Part shown: positions 37,008 to 47,610 of the stretch, piece by piece
How positions within the stretch are numbered: position 1 is the stretch's first letter
Layout of the letters: the number at the start of each line of letters is the position of its first letter
Assembly: GCF_002735305.1 (NCBI RefSeq)
Contig: NZ_PDYG01000074.1
Coordinates: 62,001-126,000, forward strand
DNA: 64,000 nt
Reading direction: 5' to 3'
From: Agathobacter ruminis
Lineage (GTDB): Bacteria; Bacillota; Clostridia; Lachnospirales; Lachnospiraceae
The notes under the pieces: model-generated
Told to the model about the DNA's origin: nothing
What the model saw: the letters and a program-made list of their open reading frames with translations, nothing else
The model's database searches: none
Made by a program: the position numbers and the translations under genes

Positions 37008-37310
37008 AAAAAAAGGTTTATGAAGTGGCGGACACTTCATTTATTGATATTATGTACTCCTCAATCTAAGGGATACCCGGGTTCAGACTCCGTTTGCATA
37101 GCGCACTCCAATTCACCCGGGTATCCTTTAGATGAGAAGTACATATACGATCGCTTTGTGTGTCCGCCAACGATAAACTTTTTTCAAAATTGTACAGGCA
37201 TTCAGGGGATGCGAGCTTTTGCATATAAGAAAACCAAAATATTTTTGCAAAGGGAAGGGGTTACCGGGGCATGGACTGAGGATGGTTATCATAAGGCAGA
37301 CTGTGAATGG
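37008..37310. repeat. Long inverted repeat, family 2, truncated copy B
   Basis: Most of the gap 36952-37409. The right arm (about 37165-37310) matches the left arm of copy A in reverse complement (ATGCGAGCTTTTGCATAT, AGAAAACCAAAATATT, GGTTACCGG, CTGTGAATGG). The left arm is cut to about 28 bases (AAAAAAGGTTTATGAAGTGG), close to the start of the kinase-like gene. Where copy A has a 22-base loop, copy B carries an extra 89-base hairpin (37054-37142) with arms GGATACCCGGGT and ACCCGGGTATCC. No gene is supported here. Confidence 0.75.
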
Positions 37311-37341
37311 AAACTGCCGGAAATGGGCACAAAGATAGTAT

Positions 37342-37371
37342 TTGGCGGGATTAGGACAAGTGTGATATACT
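37342..37371 (+). promoter_or_regulatory. Probable promoter of the shikimate kinase operon
   Basis: TTGGCG (37342-37347) with TATACT (37366-37371) after 18 bases, about 40 bases upstream of the shikimate-kinase-like start and directly beyond the end of repeat copy B. Confidence 0.45.
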
Positions 37372-37409
37372 ATATTGGTTTCTAGAAAGTTTATGGAGAT
37401 AATGGGTGA

Positions 37410-37925
37410 ATGAGAAAAAAAGATAATGTCGTATTGATTGGTTTGCCGGGAGTCGGAAAGAGCACTGCAGGTGTCATTCTGGCAAAAATTACCGGGAAAC
37501 AGTTTGTGGACTCGGATCTGGTCATACAGGAGCAGCAGAAACGCCTGCTTAAGGATATTATTGCGCAGGATGGTGTGGATGGATTTATCGAAATTGAGAA
37601 CCAGGTGAATGCCGGACTGGAGGCGCACAATTGTGTGATTGCAACCGGCGGGAGTGTGGTATACGGAAAAGAAGCCATGCAGCATTTGCGTGAAATTGGA
37701 ATTGTCATTTATTTGAAAGTCGATTATCAGGTGATTACAACACGACTGTCCGATATCAGGGGACGAGGTGTTGTGTTGCGGGAAGGTCAGACTTTGCATG
37801 ATCTTTATGAGGAGAGAATCCTTTTGTATGAACAATATGCGGATGTGATTGTGGATGAAACCGGGCTGACGATAGAGCAGACGGTGGAGCAAATGATAAA
37901 GGCGATTGATGACTATCATGAATGA
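37410..37925 (+). CDS. Shikimate kinase-like protein
   Basis: A 171-residue P-loop kinase: Walker A GLPGVGKST, VDSDLVIQ (substrate Asp region) and ATGGSVVY, typical of shikimate kinase, which phosphorylates shikimate in chorismate synthesis. The lid region reads RGRGVVLREGQTL rather than the RPLL seen in classical AroK, a variant found in clostridial homologues. It lies outside any aro cluster and overlaps an HD-domain gene by 8 bases, so a different small-molecule substrate is possible. Confidence 0.75.
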   Translation: MRKKDNVVLIGLPGVGKSTAGVILAKITGKQFVDSDLVIQEQQKRLLKDIIAQDGVDGFIEIENQVNAGLEAHNCVIATGGSVVYGKEAMQHLREIGIVIYLKVDYQVITTRLSDIRGRGVVLREGQTLHDLYEERILLYEQYADVIVDETGLTIEQTVEQMIKAIDDYHE

Positions 37926-39795
37926 CGAGCAGACGAATAAAATCAATATCGAAAAAGATTTCGAACAATATGTGGAGCGAATGAAGCGCATCCGTGCGCT
38001 TGCAACACCCGATATTACGGAAATCAAAACTGCAGATGAATATAGTAAGGTGCTGATTGATCACTTCCGCCAGATTGGTGTTCTCGCAGAGCAGAATTAT
38101 GCGCTGATTGAAGATTATATTATGCCGATGCGCCTGCCAAGGGAAGAACTGGAGCGCTTCAATGAGATGCTGGTGAATGAGATTGATGCAGTGGAAGTGG
38201 ATGTGCATCTGTCGGACTGGCTGATGGACAAATTAATGCTCTCCGATATTGAAATGCATAGCGGTCAGGATGACAGTTCATTGTTGTCCAGATTGTTTGT
38301 GCAGATGCGCCGCGCGTATTATCGGATTGCGTCTTTTTCGCGCTATCATGACTATGAATCGGAGCGGGTGCGGGAACAGATCATCAAAGATGCAAAAATC
38401 GTTGATGATTATCTTGCAAAAGAACGATTTGCACAGTTGTCAGTGGAAGCAAGACGGATTTTGATCGAGTGTGTCAAATTCGCTCCCCAGTTATATAACA
38501 ACAATGAATATCCGCTGTCGGATGAGTATTGCAATGAGCAGTTCGCGATTGTTGAGCGAGCGCTATCTGTGTGTCGGGATTCGTTTTATCGTAAACTGAT
38601 GCCGGATTATGACTGGCAGAGTTATAAGATGTATGTTCATTTGTATGCATGTTATATGATATATGCGGATATTTCGCAGGAGACGGCGCACAAAGTCTAT
38701 CGATATATCAAAAAGCTAAAAGGAATCGTAAGACGAAGCCACTCGAGATTCAAACTGGGGGATTGGCTGGATTACAAAACCCGAGATTTTGAAATGTGGG
38801 CACTGGTTGTTTCTGGAAAAGAAAATATCCTTGAGGCTGGCAAAAGGTGCTATCGCAGCTATTCGAGGCGCAATCAGTATGATTATTCCGATACGGGAAT
38901 TCTCAAAAATCTGGATTTGCCGGCATCCTTTATCAGCCTTGTCAAAAATCATCCCGTTCCGTTTGATGAAGATCTGGCAAAAAAATATGAGGCGATGGCA
39001 AAAGGAATGCTCGAATATCTCTATCGCATTCCAAAACTGAGTTCACAATATTTCCGCTGTATGATTATTTTCATCAACCTGTTGATGAATTATATGGAAA
39101 TGCCGGGGATTCTCTCGATGGAGGATTTGTGCCTGAATGCATTTATCACGCTTCATCCGCCAAGTTATATTCACAGCCGTATGGTGGCGCAGATTTCCAG
39201 CTGTCTTTCGAGACATCTGGCACAGCTGCATCCGGAGCTGCTGGAGGAGCGCTGGAAAGACAATCGTTTCGGTTTTCAGATGTATGCTTATCATGCGGGA
39301 TTATGCCATGATATCGGAAAATTGTTTATCATAGACACCATCTGTATGTATGGTCGTCCGCTCTTTGATGAGGAGTTTGAAATCATCAAAAAGCATCCTT
39401 CGGTAGGCGCCGGTGTGGCGCGTAAATATGATTCGTTGCGCGATTATATGGATGTGATCCGCTATCATCATGTGTGGTATGATGGCAGCAGAGGATATCC
39501 GGATTGTCCGCAGGGACTTGGTGGCGTCAGAAATACCGCAATCAATATTGTGCATATGGCGGACTGTATGGATGCAGCGACGGATGTGGTCGGCAGAAGC
39601 TACAAGGCTGCCAAGACGCTGGACCAGTTTATCGCGGAGGCGAAGGCCGGCAGCGGAACGGAATTTGCACCGTATGTGGTGGAACTGCTTCAAAATGAAA
39701 AAGTGAAGCAGGAACTGGATTTTCTGCTATATCAGGGGCGTCAGAATCTATATCAGGAAACATATTTGATGCTGATGCAGATGAAAGGAAAATGA
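37918..39795 (+). CDS. HD-GYP-like phosphohydrolase
   Basis: A 625-residue cytoplasmic protein. The first 400 or so residues are helical and unrecognised. The C-terminal HD domain contains YHAGLCHDIGKLFI, KKHPSVGAGVA and RYHHVWYDGSRGYPD, close to the HD-GYP signature (HHxxxDGxGYP with one extra residue). HD-GYP proteins hydrolyse c-di-GMP; the insertion may change specificity. The ATG at 37918 lies within the end of the kinase gene, and its stop overlaps the GlpP start, so it is in a tight operon. The N-terminal half may be a sensing or scaffold region. Confidence 0.8.
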   Translation: MNDEQTNKINIEKDFEQYVERMKRIRALATPDITEIKTADEYSKVLIDHFRQIGVLAEQNYALIEDYIMPMRLPREELERFNEMLVNEIDAVEVDVHLSDWLMDKLMLSDIEMHSGQDDSSLLSRLFVQMRRAYYRIASFSRYHDYESERVREQIIKDAKIVDDYLAKERFAQLSVEARRILIECVKFAPQLYNNNEYPLSDEYCNEQFAIVERALSVCRDSFYRKLMPDYDWQSYKMYVHLYACYMIYADISQETAHKVYRYIKKLKGIVRRSHSRFKLGDWLDYKTRDFEMWALVVSGKENILEAGKRCYRSYSRRNQYDYSDTGILKNLDLPASFISLVKNHPVPFDEDLAKKYEAMAKGMLEYLYRIPKLSSQYFRCMIIFINLLMNYMEMPGILSMEDLCLNAFITLHPPSYIHSRMVAQISSCLSRHLAQLHPELLEERWKDNRFGFQMYAYHAGLCHDIGKLFIIDTICMYGRPLFDEEFEIIKKHPSVGAGVARKYDSLRDYMDVIRYHHVWYDGSRGYPDCPQGLGGVRNTAINIVHMADCMDAATDVVGRSYKAAKTLDQFIAEAKAGSGTEFAPYVVELLQNEKVKQELDFLLYQGRQNLYQETYLMLMQMKGK

Positions 39796-40367
39796 TTGTT
39801 ATGAAATCGCAATTTCGGGAAATGATAGAGAACTGTCCGATTATTTGTGCAATCAAAGATGAAAACGGATTGCAGCAGTGCAAAGACAATGACAGTGAGA
39901 TTGTCTTTATCCTGTATGGAGATATCTGCAATATCGCAGATATTGTCAAAACGGTAAAAAGCTATGGTAAGCTGGCGATGGTACATCTGGATTTGATTGC
40001 CGGATTAAGTCCCAAGGAAGTGGCCGTTGATTTCATCCGCAAATATACACAGGCCGATGGAATCATTACGACAAAGCCTGCGCTGATCAAACGCGCGAAG
40101 GAACTTTCGTTATATACGGTATTGCGCTTCTTTGTGATTGATTCGATGGCATTTTCCAATATAGAGCGACAGCTGAGCGCAGCGCGACCGGACCTGATTG
40201 AAATCCTTCCGGCGCTGATGCCAAAGGTGCTTTCCAGGATTTGCAAGATGACCAATATCCCTGTGATTGCGGGAGGTTTGGTATCGGAAAAGGAAGACAT
40301 CATGGAACTGTTGGATGCGGGGGTCGCATGTATTTCAAGCACCAACCCGGCTGTATGGGATTTATAA
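39792..40367 (+). CDS. glpP: Glycerol-3-phosphate-responsive antiterminator GlpP
   Basis: A 191-residue TIM-barrel-like protein matching the GlpP family along its full length (REMIENCPIICAIKDENGLQ; MVHLDLIAGLSPKEVAVDFI; PDLIEILPALMPKVLS; NIPVIAGGLVSEKEDIM). With glycerol-3-phosphate it binds leader RNA of glp genes and prevents termination. Start at 39792 overlaps the upstream stop by 4 bases; another ATG lies at 39801. Its likely target in this window is the leader terminator at 30335-30392. Confidence 0.9.
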   Translation: MIVMKSQFREMIENCPIICAIKDENGLQQCKDNDSEIVFILYGDICNIADIVKTVKSYGKLAMVHLDLIAGLSPKEVAVDFIRKYTQADGIITTKPALIKRAKELSLYTVLRFFVIDSMAFSNIERQLSAARPDLIEILPALMPKVLSRICKMTNIPVIAGGLVSEKEDIMELLDAGVACISSTNPAVWDL

Positions 40368-40379
40368 AAGGACAGATTT

Positions 40380-41360
40380 ATGAAATCGGAAAATCAAAAG
40401 GCCAAATTGTTATATATCGAGAAATATCTGCGGGAGAATACCGATGAGAACCACCCGGTGACAACGCCGCGTCTGATTGAATATCTGGATTCAAAAGGGA
40501 TTAAGGCGGAGCGCAAGAGCATTTATTCCGATATGGATCTGCTGACTGCGTTTGGACTGGATATTGAAAAAGTGGCAGGAAGGTCCGGAGGATATTATCT
40601 TGCCAGCAGAGAGTTTGAATTGGCAGAGGTGAAATTGCTGGTGGATCTGGTTCAGTCCTCCAAATTTATCACCGAAAAGAAATCGCGTGAACTGATTCAA
40701 AAATTAGAACTGCTTGTGCCGCATCATGAGGCCGTCCAGCTGCAAAGACAGGTGGTGGTGAGTGACCGGAACAAGGCAGTCAACGAATCGATTTATTATA
40801 GTGTGGATACCATTTATGCGGCGATGTCGGGAAACAAGACCGTGCGGTTTTTGTATTTTGAGTGGGATGAAAACGGAAAGCAGGTGTTGCGAAAAGACGG
40901 CAGCTATTATGAAGTCAGCCCATGGCTTCTGACCTGGGATGATCAGAAATATTATCTGCTGGCTTATGATCGCGAGGCACAGATTATCAAACATTACCGT
41001 GTGGATAAAATGCTTCATCTTGAAACCGGAAAGGATGCGCGCGCCGGCAGGGAGGCATTTGAACAAATTGATGTGGCTTCGTATGGCAGACGAATGTTTG
41101 GTATGTTTGCGGGACAGCCGCGAACGGTACGCCTTGCGATGCCGAAGTCGCTTGCGGGAGTTGTGGTGGACCGATTCGGGAATGATGTCCCGATGAGACT
41201 GCTGGATGAGCAAACGATTGCCGTTCGCGCGGAAGTATCTGTCAGCGCGCAGTTCTTCGGATGGCTGGCCGGTCTCGGTGCGGGCGTGCGCATTATCGGA
41301 CCGGACGATATTGCGGCCGAATACCGCAATTACCTGTCGTCGATTCTGGCTTCGCAATAG
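40380..41360 (+). CDS. YafY-type WYL-domain transcriptional regulator
   Basis: A 326-residue regulator. An N-terminal winged helix (TPRLIEYLDSKGIKAERKSI) is followed by a linker and a WYL domain (RFLYFEWDENGKQ; YYEVSPWLLTWDDQKYYLLAYD), then a C-terminal extension (WLAGLGAGVRIIGPDDI). WYL domains bind small ligands or nucleic acids and modulate DNA binding. It begins 12 bases after glpP and lies in the same direction, probably one operon. Targets are unknown. Confidence 0.88.
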   Translation: MKSENQKAKLLYIEKYLRENTDENHPVTTPRLIEYLDSKGIKAERKSIYSDMDLLTAFGLDIEKVAGRSGGYYLASREFELAEVKLLVDLVQSSKFITEKKSRELIQKLELLVPHHEAVQLQRQVVVSDRNKAVNESIYYSVDTIYAAMSGNKTVRFLYFEWDENGKQVLRKDGSYYEVSPWLLTWDDQKYYLLAYDREAQIIKHYRVDKMLHLETGKDARAGREAFEQIDVASYGRRMFGMFAGQPRTVRLAMPKSLAGVVVDRFGNDVPMRLLDEQTIAVRAEVSVSAQFFGWLAGLGAGVRIIGPDDIAAEYRNYLSSILASQ

Positions 41361-41374
41361 AAAAGGAGAGTCTT

Positions 41375-41551
41375 ATGAATTTACCAAAAGATCCAATTAT
41401 GCTTTTGAGCGCGGTGAATATGCAGTTGCGTGATCATTATGAAACACTCGAAGAATTTGTGAAAGCCAATGATCTTTCACAGGAAGAATTATGCGAACGT
41501 TTAAAGGCTGTCGGCTATGAATATCAGCCGGAAATCAATCAGTTTCGCTAA
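41375..41551 (+). CDS. DUF4250-type small protein
   Basis: A 58-residue soluble protein starting at the ATG after AAAAGGAGAG. The sequence (NLPKDPIMLLSAVNMQLRDH and an acidic helical region) fits the short DUF4250 family common in Clostridia, of unknown function. It follows the WYL regulator by 14 bases. Confidence 0.75.
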   Translation: MNLPKDPIMLLSAVNMQLRDHYETLEEFVKANDLSQEELCERLKAVGYEYQPEINQFR

Positions 41552-41563
41552 GGAGAATCAGAT

Positions 41564-41734
41564 ATGCTGTGTGATTATTGTGCATATAATGAATATGATG
41601 AAGAGGACGAAGCTTATTATTGCTCCGTAAATATGGATGAGGACGACATGGCACGCTTTATGCAAAGTGATTATAAAGAGTGCCCGTATTATCGCAATGG
41701 CGATGAATACGCTGTCGTCCGTCATCAGATGTAA
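41564..41734 (+). CDS. Small Cys-rich acidic protein (DUF6472-like)
   Basis: A 56-residue protein that begins MLCDYCAYNEYDEEDEAYY and has four cysteines: the CxxC pair, a third in YCSVNMDEDD and a fourth in KECPYYRNG. The pattern suggests a small metal-binding fold like the DUF6472 proteins of Lachnospiraceae. The site AAGGAG precedes the ATG, 12 bases after the DUF4250 stop. Its stop lies only 5 bases from the end of the convergent pyrG. The family name is from memory of the pattern and is less certain than the gene itself. Confidence 0.65.
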   Translation: MLCDYCAYNEYDEEDEAYYCSVNMDEDDMARFMQSDYKECPYYRNGDEYAVVRHQM

Positions 41735-41739
41735 ATTTT

Positions 41740-43344
41740 TTATCGGTTACATTCGGTTGCCGCTTTCACAAATCCGCGGAAGAGTGGGTGCGGTCTGTTT
41801 GGCCGGCTCTTAAGCTCCGGATGTGCCTGTGTGGCTACAAAGAACGGATGCTCCGGAAGTTCAATCATTTCGACAATGTGATTATCCGGAGAGGTTCCGC
41901 AAAGGCGCATGCCATGTTCTTCCATGGCGGCGCGGAAGTCGTTGTTGACTTCATAGCGGTGGCGATGGCGCTCCGCAATCTCTGTCGTCTGATAGAGCTG
42001 ATGCGCCAGTGAGCCTTCAGCGAGGACGCATGGATAAGAACCGAGACGCAGGGTTCCGCCCAAATCGGTGACACCGTTTTGATCCGGCAGCAATGCGATG
42101 ACCGGATGTGTTGTCTTTGGATCAATCTCGATGGAGTTTGCATCCTCAAATCCAACGACATGGCGGGCAAATTCGATGAATGCCACCTGCATGCCGAGAC
42201 ACAGACCAAGATACGGAACCTTATGTTCGCGAGCGTATTTGGCAGCGAGAATTTTTCCTTCCACACCTCTGGTGCCGAAACCACCCGGAACGAGAATGCC
42301 GGATACATCGGACAGGAGCTCATCGACGGTATCTTCGGTGACGGTTTCGGAATCCACCCATTTGATATTGACGGTGGTATGAAGCGGAATGCCACCATGT
42401 TTTAAAGCTTCCACGACAGAGATATAAGCGTCATGGAGCGCAATATATTTGCCGACAAGGGCAACGGTTACTTCTCTGGTCGGATGACGCAGGTCGTCCA
42501 CCATCTGTTTCCAGTCACTTAAGTCCGGTTCCGGACAATCAAGATTCAGACATTCACAGGCTACGGATGCAAGATGTTCTGCCTCCATGGCAAGCGGTGC
42601 CTCATATAAATATTCCACATCAAGATTTTGCAATACATGAGAGCTCGGAACATTACAGAACAGGGCAATTTTGTCTTTGATGGTATCATCAAGCGGCTGC
42701 TCGCTTCTGCATACGATGATGTCCGGCCAGATTCCCATTCCCTGTAATTCCTTGACAGACTGCTGGGTCGGCTTTGTCTTTAATTCGCCGGACGCCTTGA
42801 TATACGGGATGAGCGTGACATGACAAAGGATGGCATTTTCATGTCCGATGTCATGCTGAAACTGTCGGATAGCCTCCAAAAACGGCTGACTTTCAATGTC
42901 ACCGACCGTGCCGCCGACTTCGATGATTGCAATGGTGGTTTCTTCGTCTTCATCATTGCGGTAAAAACGACTCTTTATTTCATTGGTAATGTGAGGAATG
43001 ACTTGTACTGTGCCGCCGCCGTAATCTCCGTGGCGCTCTTTCTGAAGAACCGACCAGTAAACTTTGCCGGTTGTGACATTGGAATTTTTGGTGAGGCTTT
43101 CATCGATGAAGCGCTCATAGTGTCCGAGGTCCAGATCGGTCTCGGCACCGTCGTCAGTGACAAAGACCTCGCCGTGCTGAATCGGATTCATTGTGCCGGG
43201 GTCCATATTGATATACGGGTCAAATTTTTGCATGGTAACTTTGTAGCCGCGTGCTTTGAGCAGTCGGCCGAGTGATGCGGCGGTGATTCCCTTGCCCAGA
43301 CCGGACACGACACCACCGGTAACAAATACATATTTAACAGCCAT
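41740..43344 (-). CDS. pyrG: CTP synthase
   Basis: A 534-residue enzyme that converts UTP to CTP using ATP and glutamine. N-terminal synthetase domain begins [20 protein letters not shown] and [16 protein letters not shown]-terminal class I glutaminase domain has nucleophile Cys in YLGLCLGMQ and the His-Glu pair near [12 protein letters not shown]. Length is typical. AGGAGG is 7 bases before the ATG. Transcribed leftward, divergent from ftsH. Confidence 0.97.
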   Translation of the reverse strand: MAVKYVFVTGGVVSGLGKGITAASLGRLLKARGYKVTMQKFDPYINMDPGTMNPIQHGEVFVTDDGAETDLDLGHYERFIDESLTKNSNVTTGKVYWSVLQKERHGDYGGGTVQVIPHITNEIKSRFYRNDEDEETTIAIIEVGGTVGDIESQPFLEAIRQFQHDIGHENAILCHVTLIPYIKASGELKTKPTQQSVKELQGMGIWPDIIVCRSEQPLDDTIKDKIALFCNVPSSHVLQNLDVEYLYEAPLAMEAEHLASVACECLNLDCPEPDLSDWKQMVDDLRHPTREVTVALVGKYIALHDAYISVVEALKHGGIPLHTTVNIKWVDSETVTEDTVDELLSDVSGILVPGGFGTRGVEGKILAAKYAREHKVPYLGLCLGMQVAFIEFARHVVGFEDANSIEIDPKTTHPVIALLPDQNGVTDLGGTLRLGSYPCVLAEGSLAHQLYQTTEIAERHRHRYEVNNDFRAAMEEHGMRLCGTSPDNHIVEMIELPEHPFFVATQAHPELKSRPNRPHPLFRGFVKAATECNR

Positions 43345-43380
43345 ACATTACCTCCTGATTATTAGAAAAAATACTTTCCA

Positions 43381-43409
43381 ATACTACTACCAGCTTTTAA
43401 GAAAATCAA
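43381..43409 (-). promoter_or_regulatory. Promoter of pyrG
   Basis: On the minus strand TTGATT (43409-43404) and TAGTAT (43386-43381) are separated by 17 bases, about 36 bases upstream of the pyrG start. No attenuator structure is visible in the short leader. Confidence 0.55.
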
Positions 43410-43462
43410 GATTCTTTTAAGAAAAACTTAATAAATAAAGCAAAAAGTTTATTTCTGTTTTG

Positions 43463-43491
43463 TTGATTTTGCGCGGTTTTTTCAATATAAT
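43463..43491 (+). promoter_or_regulatory. Promoter of ftsH
   Basis: TTGATT (43463-43468) and a perfect TATAAT (43486-43491) with a 17-base spacer, 32 bases before the ftsH start. Confidence 0.75.
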
Positions 43492-43523
43492 GAAAATGCT
43501 TTATATACAGTAAGGAGAATTAC

Positions 43524-45728
43524 ATGTCAGACAACAAATACGAATTTAATCCAAACGAATTCAATCCGAATGAATTCAATGATCCAAATAACAGAAATAA
43601 CAACAATCGTCCAAACGGAGGCAATAATAATAAAAAGAAGGGCCAGACCATAATGAGCTTTGTCTTTATGGCTCTGATTGCATTATTTATTGTATCGCTT
43701 GTGACAAGTCGTTTTTCGTCATACAACAAGAAAGAAACCGATTACAGTGATTTTCTTGCCGAACTGGACAAGCACAATATTGCAACGGTTGAATTCAGCA
43801 GTGCACAGATCAATTATACACTGGTGAAAGATGACAGTGCGAACTATGAAATTACTTATTATACCGGCCGTATTGTATCTGATGAGACTGCACTCATGGA
43901 GCGCTTAAAAACCGAAAAGACCAGTGATGATAAGCCAATCGAGATCCGTGCGACGGTTCCGGACAATACCTCAACCTGGATTGTCAACATTTTAAGCATG
44001 GTGATTCCTTTCATCCTGTTCTGGTTCCTGATCAGCCTGCTGATGAAGAAGATGGGCGGCGGCAGCATGGGTGTCGGCAAATCCAATGCGAAAGTATATG
44101 TGGAGAAGTCCACCGGTGTGACATTTAAGGATGTTGCAGGTCAGGATGAAGCAAAAGAAACCTTGCAGGAGATGGTTGACTTTTTGAATAATCCGGGCAG
44201 ATATCGTCAGATTGGTGCGAAGCTTCCGAAGGGAGCCCTTCTGGTGGGACCTCCGGGAACCGGTAAAACGCTGCTGGCAAAGGCGGTGGCAGGAGAAGCC
44301 GGTGTGCCGTTCTTCTCACTTGCAGGTTCCGACTTCGTGGAAATGTTTGTCGGTGTCGGTGCATCCCGTGTGCGTGACCTGTTTAAGGAAGCACAAAAAA
44401 TGGCACCGTGTATTATCTTTATCGATGAGATTGATGCCATCGGAAAGAGTCGTGACAGTCGTTACGGCGGTGGCAATGACGAGCGTGAACAGACGCTGAA
44501 TCAGCTGCTTGCGGAGATGGATGGATTTGATACTTCCAAGGGTATTTTGATTCTGGCGGCAACCAACCGTCCGGAAGTACTCGACAAGGCGCTGCTTCGT
44601 CCGGGACGATTCGATCGTCGTGTCATCGTAGACAAGCCGGATCAGAAAGGCCGTCTCGAAACATTAAAAGTACATGCAAAAGATGTGCATATGGATGAGA
44701 GTGTGGATCTCGATGCACTTGCACTTGCAAGCGCGGGACTCGTAGGATCCGATCTCGCCAATATCATCAATGAGGCTGCAATCAATGCAGTAAAGCATAG
44801 ACGCAAATTTGTCAACCAGTCGGATCTGTTTGAAGCCTTTGAACTTGTGGCAGTCGGCGGAAAAGAAAAGAAAGACCGCGTGATGAGCGACAAGGAACGC
44901 AAGATTGTTGCCTACCACGAAGTGGGACATGCGCTTGTATCCGCATTGCAAAAGAATTCCGAACCGGTACAAAAGATTACCATCGTACCGCGTACCATGG
45001 GTGCGCTCGGCTATACACTTCAGACCCCTGAGGAGGAAAAATTCCTTCAGACAAAAGAGGAATTGATTGCAAAAATCAATACCTATATGGCCGGAAGAGC
45101 GGCTGAGATGCTGGTATTTGAATCTGCTACCAGCGGTGCGGCAAATGATATCGAGAGTGCGACCAAGATCGCGCGCGCCATGGTGACCATGTATGGTATG
45201 AGTGATACCTTCGGCATGATGGCGTTGGCTACCGTTGAGAATCAGTATCTCGACGGAAAAGCAGGATTGATTTGCGGAGAAGATACTGCAGCATTGATTG
45301 ACAAGGAAGTTCTCTCCATCATCAACAAAGCATATGATGATGCGATGCAGATGCTGATTGAGAATCGTGAGATTCTCGACAAGATTTCCGAATATCTTTT
45401 CCAGAAAGAGACCATCACCGGCAAGGAATTCATGAAGATGTTCCGCGAGATGAAAGGTCTGCCGGATGAAGAGCCGGATGAGAACGCAAAGAAACTCGAA
45501 AGTTTCTTCGCAGAAGAGCATGCCAAGCAGGACGAAGCCGCAAAGGAGGCAGAGACTGCACCGGAGCCTGAGATGTTTGAGCCGGAGGTACAGCCGGAAG
45601 AGAATACATCTGTCTTTCAGGATGTTGCACCGACGAAATCGGGCAATTATAATGAGAGTGAGATGGTTTGGCATAACGGTCGTTTCGTAAAAAAAGATGA
45701 TTTGCGGGATGACATGTTCGAGGAATAA
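43524..45728 (+). CDS. ftsH: ATP-dependent zinc metalloprotease FtsH
   Basis: A 734-residue membrane-anchored AAA+ protease that degrades misassembled membrane and short-lived cytosolic proteins. Residues 1-40 are Asn-rich with a tandem NPNEF repeat, then a transmembrane helix (about 41-60), an external segment, a second helix (about 150-175), the AAA module (Walker A GPPGTGKT about 242-249; Walker [13 protein letters not shown]; arginine-finger region [11 protein letters not shown]), and zinc site HEVGH (from His465). The tail is acidic. AAGGAG lies upstream of the ATG. Confidence 0.97.
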   Translation: MSDNKYEFNPNEFNPNEFNDPNNRNNNNRPNGGNNNKKKGQTIMSFVFMALIALFIVSLVTSRFSSYNKKETDYSDFLAELDKHNIATVEFSSAQINYTLVKDDSANYEITYYTGRIVSDETALMERLKTEKTSDDKPIEIRATVPDNTSTWIVNILSMVIPFILFWFLISLLMKKMGGGSMGVGKSNAKVYVEKSTGVTFKDVAGQDEAKETLQEMVDFLNNPGRYRQIGAKLPKGALLVGPPGTGKTLLAKAVAGEAGVPFFSLAGSDFVEMFVGVGASRVRDLFKEAQKMAPCIIFIDEIDAIGKSRDSRYGGGNDEREQTLNQLLAEMDGFDTSKGILILAATNRPEVLDKALLRPGRFDRRVIVDKPDQKGRLETLKVHAKDVHMDESVDLDALALASAGLVGSDLANIINEAAINAVKHRRKFVNQSDLFEAFELVAVGGKEKKDRVMSDKERKIVAYHEVGHALVSALQKNSEPVQKITIVPRTMGALGYTLQTPEEEKFLQTKEELIAKINTYMAGRAAEMLVFESATSGAANDIESATKIARAMVTMYGMSDTFGMMALATVENQYLDGKAGLICGEDTAALIDKEVLSIINKAYDDAMQMLIENREILDKISEYLFQKETITGKEFMKMFREMKGLPDEEPDENAKKLESFFAEEHAKQDEAAKEAETAPEPEMFEPEVQPEENTSVFQDVAPTKSGNYNESEMVWHNGRFVKKDDLRDDMFEE

Positions 45729-45744
45729 TTTCTGAGGAACGCAT

Positions 45745-47610
45745 ATGTTTGATATACAGGAAGAATTAAGTAAACTCCCGGACCAACCGGGAGTTTATAT
45801 TATGCATGACAAAGATGATGTGATCATCTACATAGGGAAAGCAAAGAGTCTGACCAAGCGCGTGCATCAGTATTTTCAGCCGAGTCACAATGAAGGCATC
45901 AAGAAGCAGCAGATGGTGCAGCATATCCATCACTTTGAATATATCATTACGGATTCCGAGCTGGAGGCACTGGTCTTAGAATGCAATCTGATCAAGGAAC
46001 ATACGCCGAAATACAACACCTTATTGCGCGATGACAAAAGCTATCCGTATATTCGCGTGACGGTGGAAGAAACATATCCCCGTGTTCTGTTTGCACATCG
46101 GATGAAAAAGGATAAATCGCGCTATTTTGGCCCTTACACGAGTGCGTCAGCAGTGAAGGATACGATTGAACTGCTCAACAAGATTTATCAGATTCGAACC
46201 TGCAATCGCAACCTGCCAAGGGACTGTGGCAAGGAACGCCCGTGCCTGAATTATCATATTCATCAGTGTCTCGCGCCATGCCGTGGAGATATTCCGGAAG
46301 AGGAATACCGGAAACAGATTGAAGGCGCGCTGGATTTCCTGAGCGGAAATTATGCGCCGGTCATCAAGATGCTGAAGGAACGGATGATGGAAGCATCCGA
46401 ACAGCTTGAATTCGAGCGCGCGATTGAATTGCGTGAACTGTTGAATTCGGTGAAGCAGATTGCGCAGAAGCAAAAAATCACGAATACCGACGGCGAGGAC
46501 AAGGACATCATTGCGCTGGCGTGCGATGACACGGATGCCGTGGTACAGGTCTTCTTTGTGCGCGGTGGCAAAATCATCGGGCGCGATCATTTTCATGTTC
46601 GTGTCGGCACGAATGAAAACAAGAGCGATATCATGACGGAATTCGTGAAGCAATTCTATTCCGGAACACCGTTTATACCGCGTGAAATCATGCTTCAGGA
46701 AAATGTTGACGAAGCGGAAATGCTCGAAGAATATTTGAGCCGTAAGCGTGGAAAGAAGTGTTCCATTGTCGTGCCGCAAAAGGGCATGAAGAACCGCCTC
46801 GTGGAACTGGCGGAAAAGAATGCAATGCTTGTGCTCTCGCAGGATAAGGAAAAGATCAAACGAGAGGAAGGTCGCACAATCGGTGCGGTCAGAGAAATCG
46901 AATCATGGCTTGGTATCAGGGACTTAAATCGAATGGAAGCATTTGATATTTCCAATATCAGCGGATTTGAAACGGTTGGCTCCATGGTGGTCTATGAGCG
47001 GGGCAAGCCAAAGCGCAGCGATTATCGTAAATTCCGCCTGCGTACGGTAGAAGGCCCGGATGATTATGCATCGATGCATGAGGTGCTGACGCGCCGTTTT
47101 ACGCATGGACTTCAGGAACAGAAAGATCAGGTGGAACAGGAAATGGGCAGCTTCAACCGTTTCCCGGATATCATTCTGATGGACGGTGGACGCGGACAGG
47201 TCAATATCTGCCTGCAGGTGCTCGAAGAACTTGGGTTAAATATCCCGGTATGCGGCATGGTCAAGGATGATTTTCACCGCACCCGAGGATTGTATTATAA
47301 CAATGTGGAGATTCCGATTGACAGACACAGCGAAGGCTTTAAACTGATTACCAGAATCCAGGATGAGGCACACCGGTTTGCAATCACGTATCATCGCTCT
47401 TTGCGTTCCAAGGACCAGGTACATTCCATCCTCGATGATATCGAAGGCATCGGACCGGCCAGACGCAAAGCACTGATGCGCCGCTATGCCGGCATTGAGG
47501 CGATTCGAGAGGCGGATGTGGAGGATCTGGCACAGACGGAATCTATGAATTTACAGGCGGCACAGGCAGTTTGGGATTTCTTTCACCCGCAGACCGGAGA
47601 CGGTGATTGA
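45745..47610 (+). CDS. uvrC: Excinuclease ABC subunit C
   Basis: A 621-residue nucleotide-excision-repair endonuclease. GIY-YIG domain ([20 protein letters not shown]) cuts 3' of lesions; central UVR region ([20 protein letters not shown]); RNase H-like domain ([24 protein letters not shown]) for 5' incision; C-terminal helix-hairpin-helix pair ([19 protein letters not shown]). Length is normal. It begins 16 bases after ftsH, plausibly read through from it. Confidence 0.97.
   Translation: MFDIQEELSKLPDQPGVYIMHDKDDVIIYIGKAKSLTKRVHQYFQPSHNEGIKKQQMVQHIHHFEYIITDSELEALVLECNLIKEHTPKYNTLLRDDKSYPYIRVTVEETYPRVLFAHRMKKDKSRYFGPYTSASAVKDTIELLNKIYQIRTCNRNLPRDCGKERPCLNYHIHQCLAPCRGDIPEEEYRKQIEGALDFLSGNYAPVIKMLKERMMEASEQLEFERAIELRELLNSVKQIAQKQKITNTDGEDKDIIALACDDTDAVVQVFFVRGGKIIGRDHFHVRVGTNENKSDIMTEFVKQFYSGTPFIPREIMLQENVDEAEMLEEYLSRKRGKKCSIVVPQKGMKNRLVELAEKNAMLVLSQDKEKIKREEGRTIGAVREIESWLGIRDLNRMEAFDISNISGFETVGSMVVYERGKPKRSDYRKFRLRTVEGPDDYASMHEVLTRRFTHGLQEQKDQVEQEMGSFNRFPDIILMDGGRGQVNICLQVLEELGLNIPVCGMVKDDFHRTRGLYYNNVEIPIDRHSEGFKLITRIQDEAHRFAITYHRSLRSKDQVHSILDDIEGIGPARRKALMRRYAGIEAIREADVEDLAQTESMNLQAAQAVWDFFHPQTGDGD

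Noticed and set aside
44664-45674. 336-codon minus-strand frame opposite ftsH
   Set aside because: Shadow of the well-conserved FtsH protease domain.
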